64,000 nt of DNA from Pseudomonas sp. B21-048 (GCF_024748615.1 NZ_CP087168.1:496001-560000); one strand, 5' to 3'. Numbered from the stretch's first letter, positions 36,945 through 46,543 are shown. Notes: generated from the letters alone by a model not told the origin. Numbers and translations: made by a program.

Positions 36945-38732
36945 TTAAAGCGACTTCCACAACGAATCAAACTCTCCCACAGCCCCGACCACGCCGCTCT
37001 TCGCGGCGTTTTCGTTTCTGGCTGTCTCAAGCAAACGATAGGCAAACTGATTAAAACTGTTGGTGCTCGCCACCCGACGCTCCAGCCCGGCCCGGTATTC
37101 TTCGCCATTGATATTGATCAACACCTTATTGCCTTCCTGGAACGGCAGGCGCGGCGAGAGCAGGGTGGCCGGCAGGTCGATGGCGCTGATGGCGGGCAGC
37201 GACAGTCCGCGCAAGTACTGGCTGTGCTCGTCGTCGGAGCGTATCAGTTGCAGGCCGCAGGGTTCGGCACAAGGCGCGACTTGCTCGATACCCATCTGCG
37301 TGCCGCCGCCTCGCACCTGGCGGATCCAGCGCACCACGGCAATGCTCCAGCCTTGGCCGGCGGTAGCCTCGACACCGACCATTTCGCCAGCCTGTAATTC
37401 GGCGGGCACCGCGCCGTGCCAGGCCAGGCAATAGCCGCCAGGGCTGTGATTGATCACCGGCAGCACATAGGTCGGAAAATACTGCTGGCGATCGGATGCC
37501 TCGTGGCTGTCATCGTGCTGAAGGTGCGGGTATTCGATCTCTTCGTAGGGCAGCAGAGTGTCTGCCGTGCCATGCGGGGCGGCATCGAAGGCCTGTTTCC
37601 ATTGGTCTTTGGCGCGACCTGTCGGGTCGATAACCGAAAACTGTGCGGGACGGGCGCCGGGTTTTTTCAGGATGTCGCTAAACGAGCGTTGCTCGCCGAG
37701 ATAGAAGTGCAACGCGCTCATGCCCACGCACAGGGTCAACGTGCCGTGGCCGACGGTGCGCTGGAAACTGCGCTCGGCGGCCTGACCCCAGGCGGCATAC
37801 AGGTGTTGCAGCGTATCCAGAGTCAGCCCTGCCGGAACGAGCAACGAAGATGCCTTGTCGGCCGACTGCAAATGGGTTTCGATGGCCGCGACCAGAGGTT
37901 GCGGATCGATCCCCAGCAAGCGCTTCTGTTGTTCGGCAGGGAATTTAGAGCGGTAGCGCGGCCCGGTGTCGAGATCCGGGGCGATAGCAAACAGCCCGTT
38001 GTCCGGTTTGGCCGGTTGCAGCTTGATCCTCTGGCTCCAGGGTTCGAGTACCTCGGCGAGCCGGGCGATCTGGTTCTGGCGCAGTTGATTGCAGCGTGAA
38101 GCACCCAGGAGGAGGGCGACGACGTAGGTTTGCTCGATGCTCAGGTTTTGCGTCTGGTTGGCCAGTTCATCATGCACGCTCAAATGTTGCAGTTGGAACT
38201 GACAGCCAGTCCGGTACAGCTGATGTAACTCCAGCCACAGATTTTCGGGCGCCGGACAATAGAGTTCAGTGGCGCGGATCAACGCGCCGTTCAGGCAATG
38301 GATCGCTCGTTGCAAAGCCTGGGTCAGCAACGCTGCACGGTCCTTGCTGAAGCGCGGTGCGATGCGGATGACGATTTGCTTGTAGCCGATCGCCAAGTGG
38401 CTCTGCAGCGCCTGGCAAAGGTTGGCGATTTTGCGCGAGCGTTCGTCGAGCACAATGGCCTGATGCAGGAAGTGCCGCTCCAGGTGCTTGCAGACGTAAT
38501 ACACCTCGGGCCGCAACAGTTCGAGCAATTGCAGGCGATTGTCGCTGGGTGTAAGCAGTTGGTTGAGTTCGCTCAAGCCTTGATACAACTGGCGAGCGGT
38601 TTCGCCGATGTTGGCTTTGGGCAGATTGGCGATCCAGCGCTTGAGGTCGCGTGGCGTGGCTTCGCAGAAAGACAGACGCGATTGCGTCGGAATCGGTGCG
38701 CGTAGCAGCAGGACAGGATTGGTCTCATTCAT
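36945..38732 (-). CDS. PilZ-domain protein, PA4958-like
   Basis: This 595-residue cytoplasmic protein has a helical N-terminal two-thirds of unknown fold and a C-terminal PilZ-like domain (about 414-500). The second c-di-GMP motif is present as N428-H-S430-P-G-G433 (N/D-x-S-x-x-G), followed by the barrel strands GEMVGVEA, VVRWIRQV and MGIEQV. The first motif, R-x3-R, is not clear upstream (RQQYF), so binding needs testing. The frame is open to 38984, but the ATG at 38732 starts the conserved region. In P. aeruginosa the gene at this place (PA4958) neighbours fimX; no fimX is present here. Confidence 0.7.
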   Translation of the reverse strand: MNETNPVLLLRAPIPTQSRLSFCEATPRDLKRWIANLPKANIGETARQLYQGLSELNQLLTPSDNRLQLLELLRPEVYYVCKHLERHFLHQAIVLDERSRKIANLCQALQSHLAIGYKQIVIRIAPRFSKDRAALLTQALQRAIHCLNGALIRATELYCPAPENLWLELHQLYRTGCQFQLQHLSVHDELANQTQNLSIEQTYVVALLLGASRCNQLRQNQIARLAEVLEPWSQRIKLQPAKPDNGLFAIAPDLDTGPRYRSKFPAEQQKRLLGIDPQPLVAAIETHLQSADKASSLLVPAGLTLDTLQHLYAAWGQAAERSFQRTVGHGTLTLCVGMSALHFYLGEQRSFSDILKKPGARPAQFSVIDPTGRAKDQWKQAFDAAPHGTADTLLPYEEIEYPHLQHDDSHEASDRQQYFPTYVLPVINHSPGGYCLAWHGAVPAELQAGEMVGVEATAGQGWSIAVVRWIRQVRGGGTQMGIEQVAPCAEPCGLQLIRSDDEHSQYLRGLSLPAISAIDLPATLLSPRLPFQEGNKVLININGEEYRAGLERRVASTNSFNQFAYRLLETARNENAAKSGVVGAVGEFDSLWKSL

Positions 38733-38930
38733 GCCGTAGACAAACTCCGACCCGTTAAATGGGCAGTGAATGATCTGACTGTAGCAGCTATGGATTCTTA
38801 CCGTTTGTCTGTCAGTCGAGTGCCATCCGGGCGTACTACTAATCTGACACTCGTGCGACCGGATACACAGTCGTATGGCCTGCTGCCTACGCAGGGCAGG
38901 TCTCTTTGTAACTTCAAGGAGATGAAGTTT

Positions 38931-39332
38931 ATGTCTATATATGTAGTGGCAAATCAATGGGGCGGTAGTTCGGCACCCTGGCATCCGGGCGGAAACTGGA
39001 CGCTAGGCGCGCGGGACAACCAGAACGTTGTCGCGATCGAGATCAAATCGGGAGATGGCGGGAAGAGTTTCACCGGCACCATGACGTATGCGGGTGAAGG
39101 TCCCATTGGCTTCAGGGCTCAGCGCACGGGCCAGAACCAGTACAACGTTGAAAATCAGTGGGGTGGCAACGATGCCCCGTGGCATCCGGGTGGCAAATGG
39201 GTCATCGGAGGTCGGGATAATCAGAACGTTGTGGCGTTGAGCGTGACCTCCAGCGATGGAGGGAAAAACCTCAGTGGCACCAATACCTACGCCGACGAAG
39301 GGCCGATCGGCTTCCGTGGACAGATAGAGTAA
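38931..39332 (+). CDS. OAA-family high-mannose-binding lectin (Pseudomonas agglutinin type)
   Basis: This 133-residue protein consists of two tandem repeats (about residues 4-66 and 71-133). Each carries NQWGG, APWHPGG, GxRDNQNVVA, SxDGGKxxxGT and Y-x-x-EGPIGF; the repeats align with an offset of 67. This is the fold of Oscillatoria agardhii agglutinin, which binds branched mannose on high-mannose glycans, and the sequence closely matches my memory of the P. fluorescens lectin. There is no signal peptide, as in relatives. AGGAG lies nine bases before the ATG at 38931, which decides the start; further in-frame ATGs upstream lack it. It stands alone between opposing genes, as an accessory gene would. 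Confidence 0.93.
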   Translation: MSIYVVANQWGGSSAPWHPGGNWTLGARDNQNVVAIEIKSGDGGKSFTGTMTYAGEGPIGFRAQRTGQNQYNVENQWGGNDAPWHPGGKWVIGGRDNQNVVALSVTSSDGGKNLSGTNTYADEGPIGFRGQIE

Positions 39333-39348
39333 CGGCACCACCGAAATG

Positions 39349-39380
39349 TCCGACCCCGCGAAGACGTTCGCAGGGTCGGA
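39349..39380. terminator. Bidirectional hairpin between lectin and psd genes
   Basis: TCCGACCC pairs with GGGTCGGA, and an inner GCGAA/TTCGC stem extends it. It starts 17 bases after the lectin stop and 9 bases before the end of the opposing psd gene. No U-run follows on either strand. Confidence 0.65.
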
Positions 39381-39388
39381 TCAGGGGG

Positions 39389-40249
39389 TCAGGCGGTTGG
39401 CAAGCCGATGCCCTGGCCCATCTGCACGGGCGAAAGGGCGCCCAGCCCTTCGGCCCATTTCACTTGATCCGGCCCGAACAGCACCACAGCCGTAGAACCG
39501 AGCTTGAAGCGACCCAATTCGGCGCCTTTCTCCAGATGGATCGGCGCACGGGCCGCTTCGTCGTAACGAAAGGTTTTCAGCTCGCGCTTTGGTGGCGTGA
39601 CCAGCCCGGCCCAGACAGTTTCGATCGACGCCACAATCATCGCGCCCACCAGCACTACGGCCATCGGGCCACGTTCGGTGTCGAAAATGCACGCCACGCG
39701 CTCGTTGCGAGCGAACAGTTCCGGTACGTTTTCAGCGGTGGTCTGGTTGACCGAGAAGATGCGGCCGGGGATGTAGACCATCTCGCGCAGGGTGCCGGCC
39801 AGCGGCATGTGCACGCGGTGGTAATCCTTGGGCGACAGGTAAATGGTGGCAAAATCACCGCCCATGAATGGCGCGGCGTTGGCCGTGTCACCCCCCAGCA
39901 GTTCCAGCACGCTGAAGCTGTGGCCCTTGGCCTGGAAAACGCGACCGTGTTCGATCGGGCCGAGCTGGCTGACGGCACCGTCGGCCGGGCTGAGGATTGC
40001 GTCTGGGGTTGGGTCCAGCGGGCGAGCGCCGTCTTTCAAGGCACGAGTGAAGAAGGCATTGAAGTGCTCGTAAGCCGTCAGGTCTTCGACCAGTGCCTGG
40101 GACATGTCCACTTGATAACGCTTGGCGAACCAGGCGGTCAAGGCGTTCTTGAACCAGCGTACGCGGCATTCGGCAATGCAGCCGGCCAGTCGCGAGAGCA
40201 AGTGGTGGGGCAGCAGGTATTGGCTGAGGATAAACAAACGCTTATTCAT
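39389..40249 (-). CDS. psd: Phosphatidylserine decarboxylase (proenzyme)
   Basis: This 286-residue proenzyme makes phosphatidylethanolamine in the inner membrane. Self-cleavage at L-G-S-T, with S252 becoming the pyruvoyl group, splits beta and alpha chains. DHRVH-type residues appear as [12 protein letters not shown], and SPADG lies near the middle. Length and motifs are normal. It is 18 bases after the end of rhdA on the same strand, so the two are probably one transcript with the HDOD gene upstream. Confidence 0.95.
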   Translation of the reverse strand: MNKRLFILSQYLLPHHLLSRLAGCIAECRVRWFKNALTAWFAKRYQVDMSQALVEDLTAYEHFNAFFTRALKDGARPLDPTPDAILSPADGAVSQLGPIEHGRVFQAKGHSFSVLELLGGDTANAAPFMGGDFATIYLSPKDYHRVHMPLAGTLREMVYIPGRIFSVNQTTAENVPELFARNERVACIFDTERGPMAVVLVGAMIVASIETVWAGLVTPPKRELKTFRYDEAARAPIHLEKGAELGRFKLGSTAVVLFGPDQVKWAEGLGALSPVQMGQGIGLPTA

Positions 40250-40267
40250 TAACTGTCCTTAAAAACC

Positions 40268-41083
40268 TTAAATCTCTACGGGCGTGTCGGGATGGTTGCC
40301 CCATTCGCCCCAGGAGCCGGCGTAGCCTTTGACACGCGGATAACCGAGCGACTTGGCCACCAGGTACGTGAAGCCAGAACGGTGGTGAGTCTGGCAGTGG
40401 GTAATGACTTCTTTGTCTTTGGTGATACCGAGTTGTTCCAGGATTTTCGGCATGTCGGTGCGGATGCGAAGGTAGCGCGCTTGATCCATGCCGGCTGTCC
40501 ACTCGAAATTGACCGCGCCGGGAATGTGCCCGCCCTTGGCTGCCAGCACTTTCTCGCCGGAGTACTCCAGCGGCCCGCGTGCGTCCCAGATTGCCAGATC
40601 GGCGGCACCGAGACGGCTTTGCAGGTATTCGCGGGTGGCGATGGGGTCATCGTGCAGCGTCAGGGCGACCGGGCCGCCGACCGCTGGCGGGATCTGGATA
40701 GACATGGGCAAGCCTTCTGCCAGCCAGGCCGGCAGGCCACCATCGATATAGTGATACTTGCTGTGGCCGATGACATCCAGCAGCCAAATAAAGCGCCCGG
40801 CCCAACCGCCACCTTCGTCGTCATAGACGACGTAGACCGCCTCGGGGTTGTGGCCCAGTTCGCCGAATAATGCTTCAAGCGCGGCTTGGGTCGGCAGCAG
40901 ACCTGGCGCAGGCGCCTGACCCAGTTGAGTACGTTTTGGATCGACAAAGCGTGCTCCGGGAATATGCCCTGCGGCATATCGGGCGCTGCTGGTCAGGTCC
41001 ACCAGAATCAGTTCGCGGGAATCGAGACGCGGGAGCAGGTCGCTCGGCTCGATCACCAGCGCCAAGCCAGAGAAGTCAGACAT
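40268..41083 (-). CDS. rhdA: Thiosulfate sulfurtransferase RhdA (rhodanese)
   Basis: This 271-residue protein has two rhodanese domains. The C-terminal one carries the active-site loop C230-Q-T-H-H-R-S, identical to Azotobacter RhdA and unlike the more common C-R-x-G loops; the N-terminal domain is inactive. It transfers sulfur from thiosulfate to cyanide or to acceptor proteins. The ORF begins 18 bases earlier, but MSDFSGLALVIEP at 41083 is the usual start. It lies between the HDOD gene and psd, as in P. aeruginosa. Confidence 0.94.
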   Translation of the reverse strand: MSDFSGLALVIEPSDLLPRLDSRELILVDLTSSARYAAGHIPGARFVDPKRTQLGQAPAPGLLPTQAALEALFGELGHNPEAVYVVYDDEGGGWAGRFIWLLDVIGHSKYHYIDGGLPAWLAEGLPMSIQIPPAVGGPVALTLHDDPIATREYLQSRLGAADLAIWDARGPLEYSGEKVLAAKGGHIPGAVNFEWTAGMDQARYLRIRTDMPKILEQLGITKDKEVITHCQTHHRSGFTYLVAKSLGYPRVKGYAGSWGEWGNHPDTPVEI

Positions 41084-41135
41084 GTGAGGTCTCCAGAGCA
41101 CAAAGGGGAGGATTGTAGCGCAGCGTCATGGGGGC

Positions 41136-41176
41136 CTGTTATCAGTTATTTCGGTACAGGAAGTAACTGATAACAG
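41136..41176. terminator. Hairpin between the HDOD gene and rhdA
   Basis: A 13-base perfect stem, CTGTTATCAGTTA with TAACTGATAACAG, closes a 15-base loop. It lies in the gap between the end of the HDOD gene and the rhdA start, with no clear U-run. It may be a Rho-assisted end or protect the rhdA-psd messenger. Confidence 0.6.
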
Positions 41177-41178
41177 CC

Positions 41179-42712
41179 CTAGCGGTGACTGAAGTTGTGC
41201 AGGGCTTTCTCGATGCATTGCGCGGTTTTGCCGAACGCTTGCACGGTGATTTCCGAGAACGGCCCACCGCCCTGATCCGCCACCACGATCATGATCACCC
41301 GGCCATTGTTGACCAGCGAGCGCAGCAACAAGTGTTCGCCGCTGAACTGTTGACGCAGGCTGGCCGGCAGCAGGGCCGAGAATTGTGCGTTGTTGGCCGG
41401 CGTCAGGCGCACCTGCGCCTGTTGCGTGAGCAGGCGCTGCAGCACAGTGCTCTGACTGACCACCAGATTCAGGCCGGCCACTTCCTTGGGCAACCCGGCA
41501 GTCTGGTGCGCGCGCAGATTAGCGTGCGTACGGTCAGCCATCAGAATCATCACCCGCCGCATGCCGCACGCCAACAGGGCGTCTCGGGCCGATGTGGTCA
41601 AGTGCATGGCATTGGTAAAAGGACTCGGCTCCACCAGCAACTCGGCGCATTGTTTGCGCCACTTCGCCAGGTCTTCGGCAGTGGGCGCCGGGGCTGGTAG
41701 GAAGCCGGCGTGAAGGCGGTTGGTCCCCGACGGCCAGATCAGCGCTTCGGCCGGGTGCCAGAGGTCTGGCATGGCGTGTTGGCGGGCACTGTTAGCGGCC
41801 TGTTGGTGCAATTGTTGCCGCACCTCATCCAGCGGAATTTGCAAGTAAAGGCTGGTCAGGTATTGCCAGCGTTCGCAATGGGGACTGTCCCAGGCTTGTT
41901 GTGCCGACAGTGCCAGACCATTGGCCAGCAGCACGGTATTGGCTGGCTGATTGAGCCAGCGGCGCAGCGTCGGGTCGTCATCGAGGCGATTCTGTTGGCG
42001 CAGCGGGTGCTCGCTGTCACGCGCGATGCGCAAGACTTTCACCAGTTCACGTTGCTCATTGAGCAGCAGCCGATAACCCTGTTGGACCCAGATCGGCAAA
42101 CGCCAGGTGTCCACCAGCGTCAGACAGATTTCCAGCAGACGCACGCCGAACAATTGCGTTTCGACTCTGCGCGCCGACTCACCTTTATGGATGACCCGCA
42201 GCTCCCACTCTTCGAGCAACTGCGGATGGGTTAATGCCATGGGCCACAGTGGCGAAAGAAACAGCAGGCTGCCCCAGTGGATGTCTTGCCATAGCCGTGC
42301 CAGGCGACTGGCAAAAAAAACCGTTGGCCTGTTGCGTGGCGTGCTGGCTGATCAGCTGGAGCTGGCGCAGTGCAACGGGAATCTGTGATTGAGGTTCGGC
42401 CGGCAGGCGCTCGAGCAATTCTTCGGTGCGTTTCAAACCGAGGCGATTGATTGCCACCTCAAGGTTTTCAGCAGGCTCGGTCATGCTGCCATGGGTATGG
42501 CGGTTAGCTTCGCGAATCACGCTCAAGGCCAGAGCCGGGCTGTCCTGCATCAGTTCGGCGATGTCTCGCAGTGAGCTGCGGTTATCGCGGATGGTTTTGC
42601 TGACGCGGTCATGACTGGCTTGCGGAATCGGCAGGCGCACACCATCCAGAAGCTTGACCCAGCCTTCGAGCGTGGTTGGTCTTGGCGTTGGGACGTTCGT
42701 TTCGTTAGCCAT
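41179..42712 (-). pseudogene. HDOD-domain protein gene, interrupted by a +1 frameshift in an A8/T8 run
   Basis: Two partial frames together spell one HDOD protein of 510 residues. The upstream part (from 42712) has PTTLEGWVKLLDGVRLPIPQ and the HDOD core (SPALALSVIREANR, AINRLGLKRTEELLERLP). It runs into nonsense after QQANGFF at 42313-42320, where the coding strand has eight Ts. With seven, it reads QQANGFFASRLARLWQDIHW and joins the second frame (MALTHPQLLEEWELRV), and total length becomes a multiple of three. HDOD proteins are signalling or regulatory modules lacking HD-hydrolase residues. The gene sits next to rhdA and motA, as PA4955 does in P. aeruginosa. It may be truly broken or reflect a base-count error. 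Confidence 0.88.
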
Positions 42713-42782
42713 GTCTGGACGCAATCATCGTCTGCATTACCTATCTCTGCGCGGGTCAAAATAGCTTTTCGCCTGAACTGGC

Positions 42783-42809
42783 TATAGTCTGGCGCAGTTT
42801 TGCCGATAA
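42783..42809 (+). promoter_or_regulatory. FliA (sigma-28) promoter of motAB
   Basis: TATAGTCT (42783-42790), an 11-base spacer, and GCCGATAA (42802-42809) match the flagellar consensus TAAAGTTT-N11-GCCGATAA; the -10 element is exact and the -35 element differs at two positions. It precedes motA by 68 bases, so motAB are late flagellar genes. Confidence 0.85.
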
Positions 42810-42877
42810 GGAGAAGAAGAGATTTTTTAACTTCCGAATATGACCTTGAACCCGACTCAGTAAGTGCTCTCCTACCT

Positions 42878-43729
42878 ATGGCTAAAATTATCGGCATCAT
42901 CGTCGTATTCGCGAGCGTGCTCGGCGGATACGTGCTTTCCCACGGCAAGATTGCCGCTCTCATCCAGCCTTTCGAGGTGATGATTATCGGGGGGGCGGCC
43001 CTTGGCGCATTTCTGCAGGCCAACCCTGGTTACATGACGATGCATGTGCTCAAGAAATCCTTGGGTATGTTCAGCTCGCGTTTCAACCACACCTTCTACC
43101 TGGAAGTGTTGGGCCTGATTTACGAGATCCTCAACAAGAGCCGCCGCGAAGGCATGATGGCGATCGAAGGCGACATCGAAGATGCCGCCGCGAGCCCGAT
43201 CTTCGCCAAGTACCCGGCGGTGCTCAAAGACGAACGCATGACCGCGTTCATCTGCGATTACCTGCGCATCATGTCCTCCGGCAACATGGCTCCCCATGAG
43301 CTGGAAGGCCTGTTCGACATGGAGCTCTACAGCCTCAAGGAAGACCTGGAACACCCTGCCCACGCGGTGAACGGCATTGCCGACGCCATGCCCGGTTTCG
43401 GTATCGTCGCGGCGGTATTGGGCATCGTGGTGACCATGGCGTCCCTGGGTGAAGGTGATCAGAAATCCATCGGCCTGCACGTGGGTGCGGCCCTCGTCGG
43501 TACCTTCTTCGGTATTCTCGCGGCGTACGGCTTCTTCGGCCCATTGGCCACTTCCCTGGGCCACGATGCCAAGGAAGAACTGAACATCTACGAAGCCATC
43601 AAGGCTTCGCTGGTGGCTTCGGCTTCCGGGATGCCGCCGTCGCTGGCGGTGGAGTTCGGTCGCAAGGTTCTGTACCCGGCGCACCGTCCTAGCTTCGCTG
43701 AGCTGGAACAAGCGGTTCGCGGTCGCTAA
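42878..43729 (+). CDS. motA: Flagellar motor stator protein MotA
   Basis: This 283-residue protein has four membrane helices (first MAKIIGIIVVFASVLGGYVL, and a pair near residues 170-225) and a large cytoplasmic loop with charged residues that contact FliG. Conserved prolines lie in GIADAMPGFGIVAAVLG and HVGAALVGTFFGILAAYG. It forms the MotA5MotB2 proton channel that drives the flagellum. The frame is open upstream to 42800, but ATG 42878 gives the family N-terminus. It is coupled to motB (3-base gap) and driven by a FliA promoter. Confidence 0.96.
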   Translation: MAKIIGIIVVFASVLGGYVLSHGKIAALIQPFEVMIIGGAALGAFLQANPGYMTMHVLKKSLGMFSSRFNHTFYLEVLGLIYEILNKSRREGMMAIEGDIEDAAASPIFAKYPAVLKDERMTAFICDYLRIMSSGNMAPHELEGLFDMELYSLKEDLEHPAHAVNGIADAMPGFGIVAAVLGIVVTMASLGEGDQKSIGLHVGAALVGTFFGILAAYGFFGPLATSLGHDAKEELNIYEAIKASLVASASGMPPSLAVEFGRKVLYPAHRPSFAELEQAVRGR

Positions 43730-43732
43730 GTC

Positions 43733-44761
43733 ATGGAAAATAACCAGCCGATAATCATCAAGCGCGTCAAGCGCATCGCCGGCGGGCATCACGGAGGCGC
43801 CTGGAAAATCGCCTTCGCGGACTTCGCGACCGCGATGATGGCGTTCTTCCTGGTGTTGTGGCTGCTGTCCACCGCGACGCCGGAACAGAAGATTGCCATC
43901 GCCGGTTACTTCAAGGACCCGGTCGGGTTTTCCGAAAGCGGTACGCCGTACATCATCGACCTGGGGGGCACGCCGACCCTGGCGCCGGAGAGCACCCTCA
44001 ACCCCGAGGTGAAATCTCAGCCGCAGCCAGACAAGGTGACCATCGACGCTGAGCAAGTTGAAGGCATGGCCGAGCAGGTCGAGAAGGAACGCCTCGAACT
44101 GTTGCTGCAAGAACTGCAGAACAAGGTCGAAGAGAACCCGCAGCTGAAGAAGTTCAAGGACCAGATTCTGTTCGAAATCACGCCGGACGGTTTGCGCATC
44201 CAGATCGTGGACGCCGAAAACCGGCCGATGTTTGACTCCGGCAGTGCGCGTCTGAAGCCGTATTTCGAAGACATCCTGCTGGCCATGGCCGACACCATCA
44301 AAGCGGTGCCGAACAAGATCAGCATCAGCGGCCATACCGATGCCAAGCCGTACTCGGGCACTGGCGACTTCGGTAACTGGGAACTCTCGGCCAATCGCGC
44401 CAACGCGGCTCGTCGTGCGTTGGTCGCGGGCAGTTATCCGGACGCTCAGGTCGCGCGGGTGGTCGGTTACGCCTCGTCGGCGCTGTTTGACCGTGAGAAC
44501 CCGTTCAATCCGGTCAACCGCCGTATCGACATCGTGGTACTGACCAAGAAAGCCCAGAAGGCCATTGAAGGTTCGCAAGGTGCAGAGCCTGCGCCAGTGC
44601 CGAAGCAAGGGCAGGGTGGCCCGGGCGAAATGCCCGCGCCGCCAGTCGATCCGAATGCCTTGCCGGCGGATAAGGAGCCACTGCCGGCCCATGAGCTTCG
44701 GGAGCGGTTGAATCTGTTTGATAATCCGGCGCCGAAACCAGCGGAAGCGCCGAAGCAGTGA
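43733..44761 (+). CDS. motB: Flagellar motor stator protein MotB
   Basis: This 342-residue protein has a short cytoplasmic N-terminus (RRIAGGHHGGAWKIAFADF), one membrane helix, and a periplasmic OmpA-like peptidoglycan-binding domain (SISGHTDAKPY, then ANAARRALV and NRRIDIVVL). The proton-binding aspartate is D30, as expected for MotB (E. coli D32). A plug helix lies just after the membrane segment. A Pro/Ala-rich tail ends it. It follows motA closely and precedes a strong terminator. Confidence 0.96.
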   Translation: MENNQPIIIKRVKRIAGGHHGGAWKIAFADFATAMMAFFLVLWLLSTATPEQKIAIAGYFKDPVGFSESGTPYIIDLGGTPTLAPESTLNPEVKSQPQPDKVTIDAEQVEGMAEQVEKERLELLLQELQNKVEENPQLKKFKDQILFEITPDGLRIQIVDAENRPMFDSGSARLKPYFEDILLAMADTIKAVPNKISISGHTDAKPYSGTGDFGNWELSANRANAARRALVAGSYPDAQVARVVGYASSALFDRENPFNPVNRRIDIVVLTKKAQKAIEGSQGAEPAPVPKQGQGGPGEMPAPPVDPNALPADKEPLPAHELRERLNLFDNPAPKPAEAPKQ

Positions 44762-44767
44762 TCCATG

Positions 44768-44795
44768 AAAAAGCCGACAGTGATGTCGGCTTTTT
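44768..44795 (+). terminator. Rho-independent terminator after motB
   Basis: AAAAAGCCGACA pairs with TGTCGGCTTTTT over a 4-base loop, with a six-T run from 44791. It starts 7 bases after the motB stop and ends the motAB transcript. Confidence 0.93.
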
Positions 44796-44861
44796 TGTGG
44801 CTTTTCTGTTTCTGCAGGTTGCTGATCATTTTCGTAGCATCACGAAAATGATCCAGGCTAC

Positions 44862-45893
44862 CTAATAGCTGCTTTCCGGCAAGCTGGCGATGATCGACCG
44901 ATAACTGTTCATCCGTTGCTGCTGCACGCGACCTTCTTCGAGGGCCTTGAGCAGCGCACATCCTGGCTCGCGGTCGTGCTTGCAATCGCGGAAACGGCAG
45001 GTGCCGATCAGGTCGTTGAACTCGATGAAACCGGCTTCGACGTCGGCACGGCTGACGTGACCCAGGCCGAACTCGCGGATACCCGGGGAGTCGATCAACT
45101 CACCGCCACCGGGGAAGTGGAACAACCGCGCGGTAGTCGTGGTGTGGGTGCCCTGGCCCGACAGCTCGGACAGCGGGCCGACGCGGGTGTCGACTTCCGG
45201 CAGCAGGCTGTTGACCAGCGACGACTTGCCGACACCGGACTGGCCGACGAATACGCTGATGTGCCCGTCCAGCTGCTTCTGCAACTGCTCCATGCCATTG
45301 CCGTGGTGGGCCGACACTTCCAGCACCGGGTAACCCAGCGTGCGGTAAACCGCCAGCAAGGCATTCAGTGCCGGGGCGTTCTGCTCGTCGATCAAGTCGA
45401 ATTTGTTCAGCAGCAGCAACGGCCGAATACCGGCGTGTTCCGCAGCGACCAGATAACGATCGATCAGGTTGGCGTGAGGCTCGGGCAACGGGGCGAAGAC
45501 GATAACGATCAAGTCGACGTTGGCCGCCACCGGCTTGAGCTGGCCACGGCTGTCGGGACGGCAGAGCTCGGTTTTACGCGGCAGTTGCGCCACGATCACG
45601 CCGATGCCCTGGTTGCCGGCACGCCACACAACCTGATCGCCGGTCACCAGCGCTGGCAGGTTGGCGCGCAAATGGCAGCGGAACACCTGGCCGGCCAATT
45701 CGCCATCGAGGGCCTCGACTTCGACCTGCACACCGAAGTGCGCGATCACCAGGCCGGTCTGTTCCGGACCCAGGTCGCCACCTTCGAGTGCCTCGACAGC
45801 CGAGGACTCGCGTTTGGCGGCGCGGGCAGCGCGCTCGCCCTGAATCTTTTCGATGCGCCAGTTTTGACGACGATTGAGTTGGCGTTTGGCCAT
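44862..45893 (-). CDS. rsgA: Ribosome small subunit-dependent GTPase A (RsgA)
   Basis: This 343-residue circularly permuted GTPase matures 30S subunits. An N-terminal OB fold ([18 protein letters not shown]) is followed by NKFDL (G4), then the P-loop [20 protein letters not shown] (G3), and the C-terminal zinc motif C-x5-C-K-H-x5-C ([14 protein letters not shown]). It starts by the conserved basic helix [14 protein letters not shown]. It is divergent from orn over 107 bases, the usual order. Confidence 0.96.
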   Translation of the reverse strand: MAKRQLNRRQNWRIEKIQGERAARAAKRESSAVEALEGGDLGPEQTGLVIAHFGVQVEVEALDGELAGQVFRCHLRANLPALVTGDQVVWRAGNQGIGVIVAQLPRKTELCRPDSRGQLKPVAANVDLIVIVFAPLPEPHANLIDRYLVAAEHAGIRPLLLLNKFDLIDEQNAPALNALLAVYRTLGYPVLEVSAHHGNGMEQLQKQLDGHISVFVGQSGVGKSSLVNSLLPEVDTRVGPLSELSGQGTHTTTTARLFHFPGGGELIDSPGIREFGLGHVSRADVEAGFIEFNDLIGTCRFRDCKHDREPGCALLKALEEGRVQQQRMNSYRSIIASLPESSY

Positions 45894-46000
45894 GGGTGTT
45901 CCGTATCGAGAATGCAGCGATTAGGTAAAACGGCCGCGAGTTTAGCACGCCCGGTGGCCTCCCTAGGCTAAACTGCACACCTACGCCGAGGAGCCGACTC

Positions 46001-46543
46001 ATGCAAAACCCGCTAAATCTGATCTGGATCGACCTGGAAATGACCGGTCTGAACCCTGATACCGACGTCATCATCGAGATGGCCACTATCGTCACCGACA
46101 GTAATTTGAACACCTTGGCCGAAGGTCCGGTGATCGCCATCCATCACAGCGACGAGATCCTCGCCGGTATGGACGAGTGGAATACCCGTCAGCACGGCGG
46201 CTCCGGGCTGACCCAACGAGTTCGCGACAGCCGCATCAGCATGGCCGAAGCCGAAGCCGAGACCATCGCCTTCCTGGAGAAATGGGTGCCGAAGGGCAAG
46301 TCGCCGATCTGTGGCAACAGCATCTGCCAGGACCGTCGCTTCCTTTATACCCACATGAAGTCGCTGGAAAGCTACTTCCACTACCGCAACCTCGACGTGT
46401 CGACTCTTAAAGAGCTGGCCGCGCGCTGGGCGCCGGACGTACGCGACAGCTTCAAAAAGGGCAGCACACACCTGGCCCTGGACGACATCCGCGAATCGAT
46501 CGCCGAGCTGCAGCACTACCGCAAGAATTTCATCAAGTTCTGA
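46001..46543 (+). CDS. orn: Oligoribonuclease (Orn)
   Basis: This 180-residue DEDD exonuclease degrades 2-5 nucleotide RNAs, including pGpG from c-di-GMP turnover, and is essential or important in Pseudomonas. The first motif is WIDLEMTGL with D11 and E13; further residues lie in [11 protein letters not shown] and [11 protein letters not shown]. Length is standard. A REP-type doublet begins 20 bases after the stop. Confidence 0.97.
   Translation: MQNPLNLIWIDLEMTGLNPDTDVIIEMATIVTDSNLNTLAEGPVIAIHHSDEILAGMDEWNTRQHGGSGLTQRVRDSRISMAEAEAETIAFLEKWVPKGKSPICGNSICQDRRFLYTHMKSLESYFHYRNLDVSTLKELAARWAPDVRDSFKKGSTHLALDDIRESIAELQHYRKNFIKF

Noticed and set aside
42872..44692. 606-residue reverse-strand open frame opposite motA and motB
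   Set aside because: It spans two well-identified genes and has shadow-type composition.
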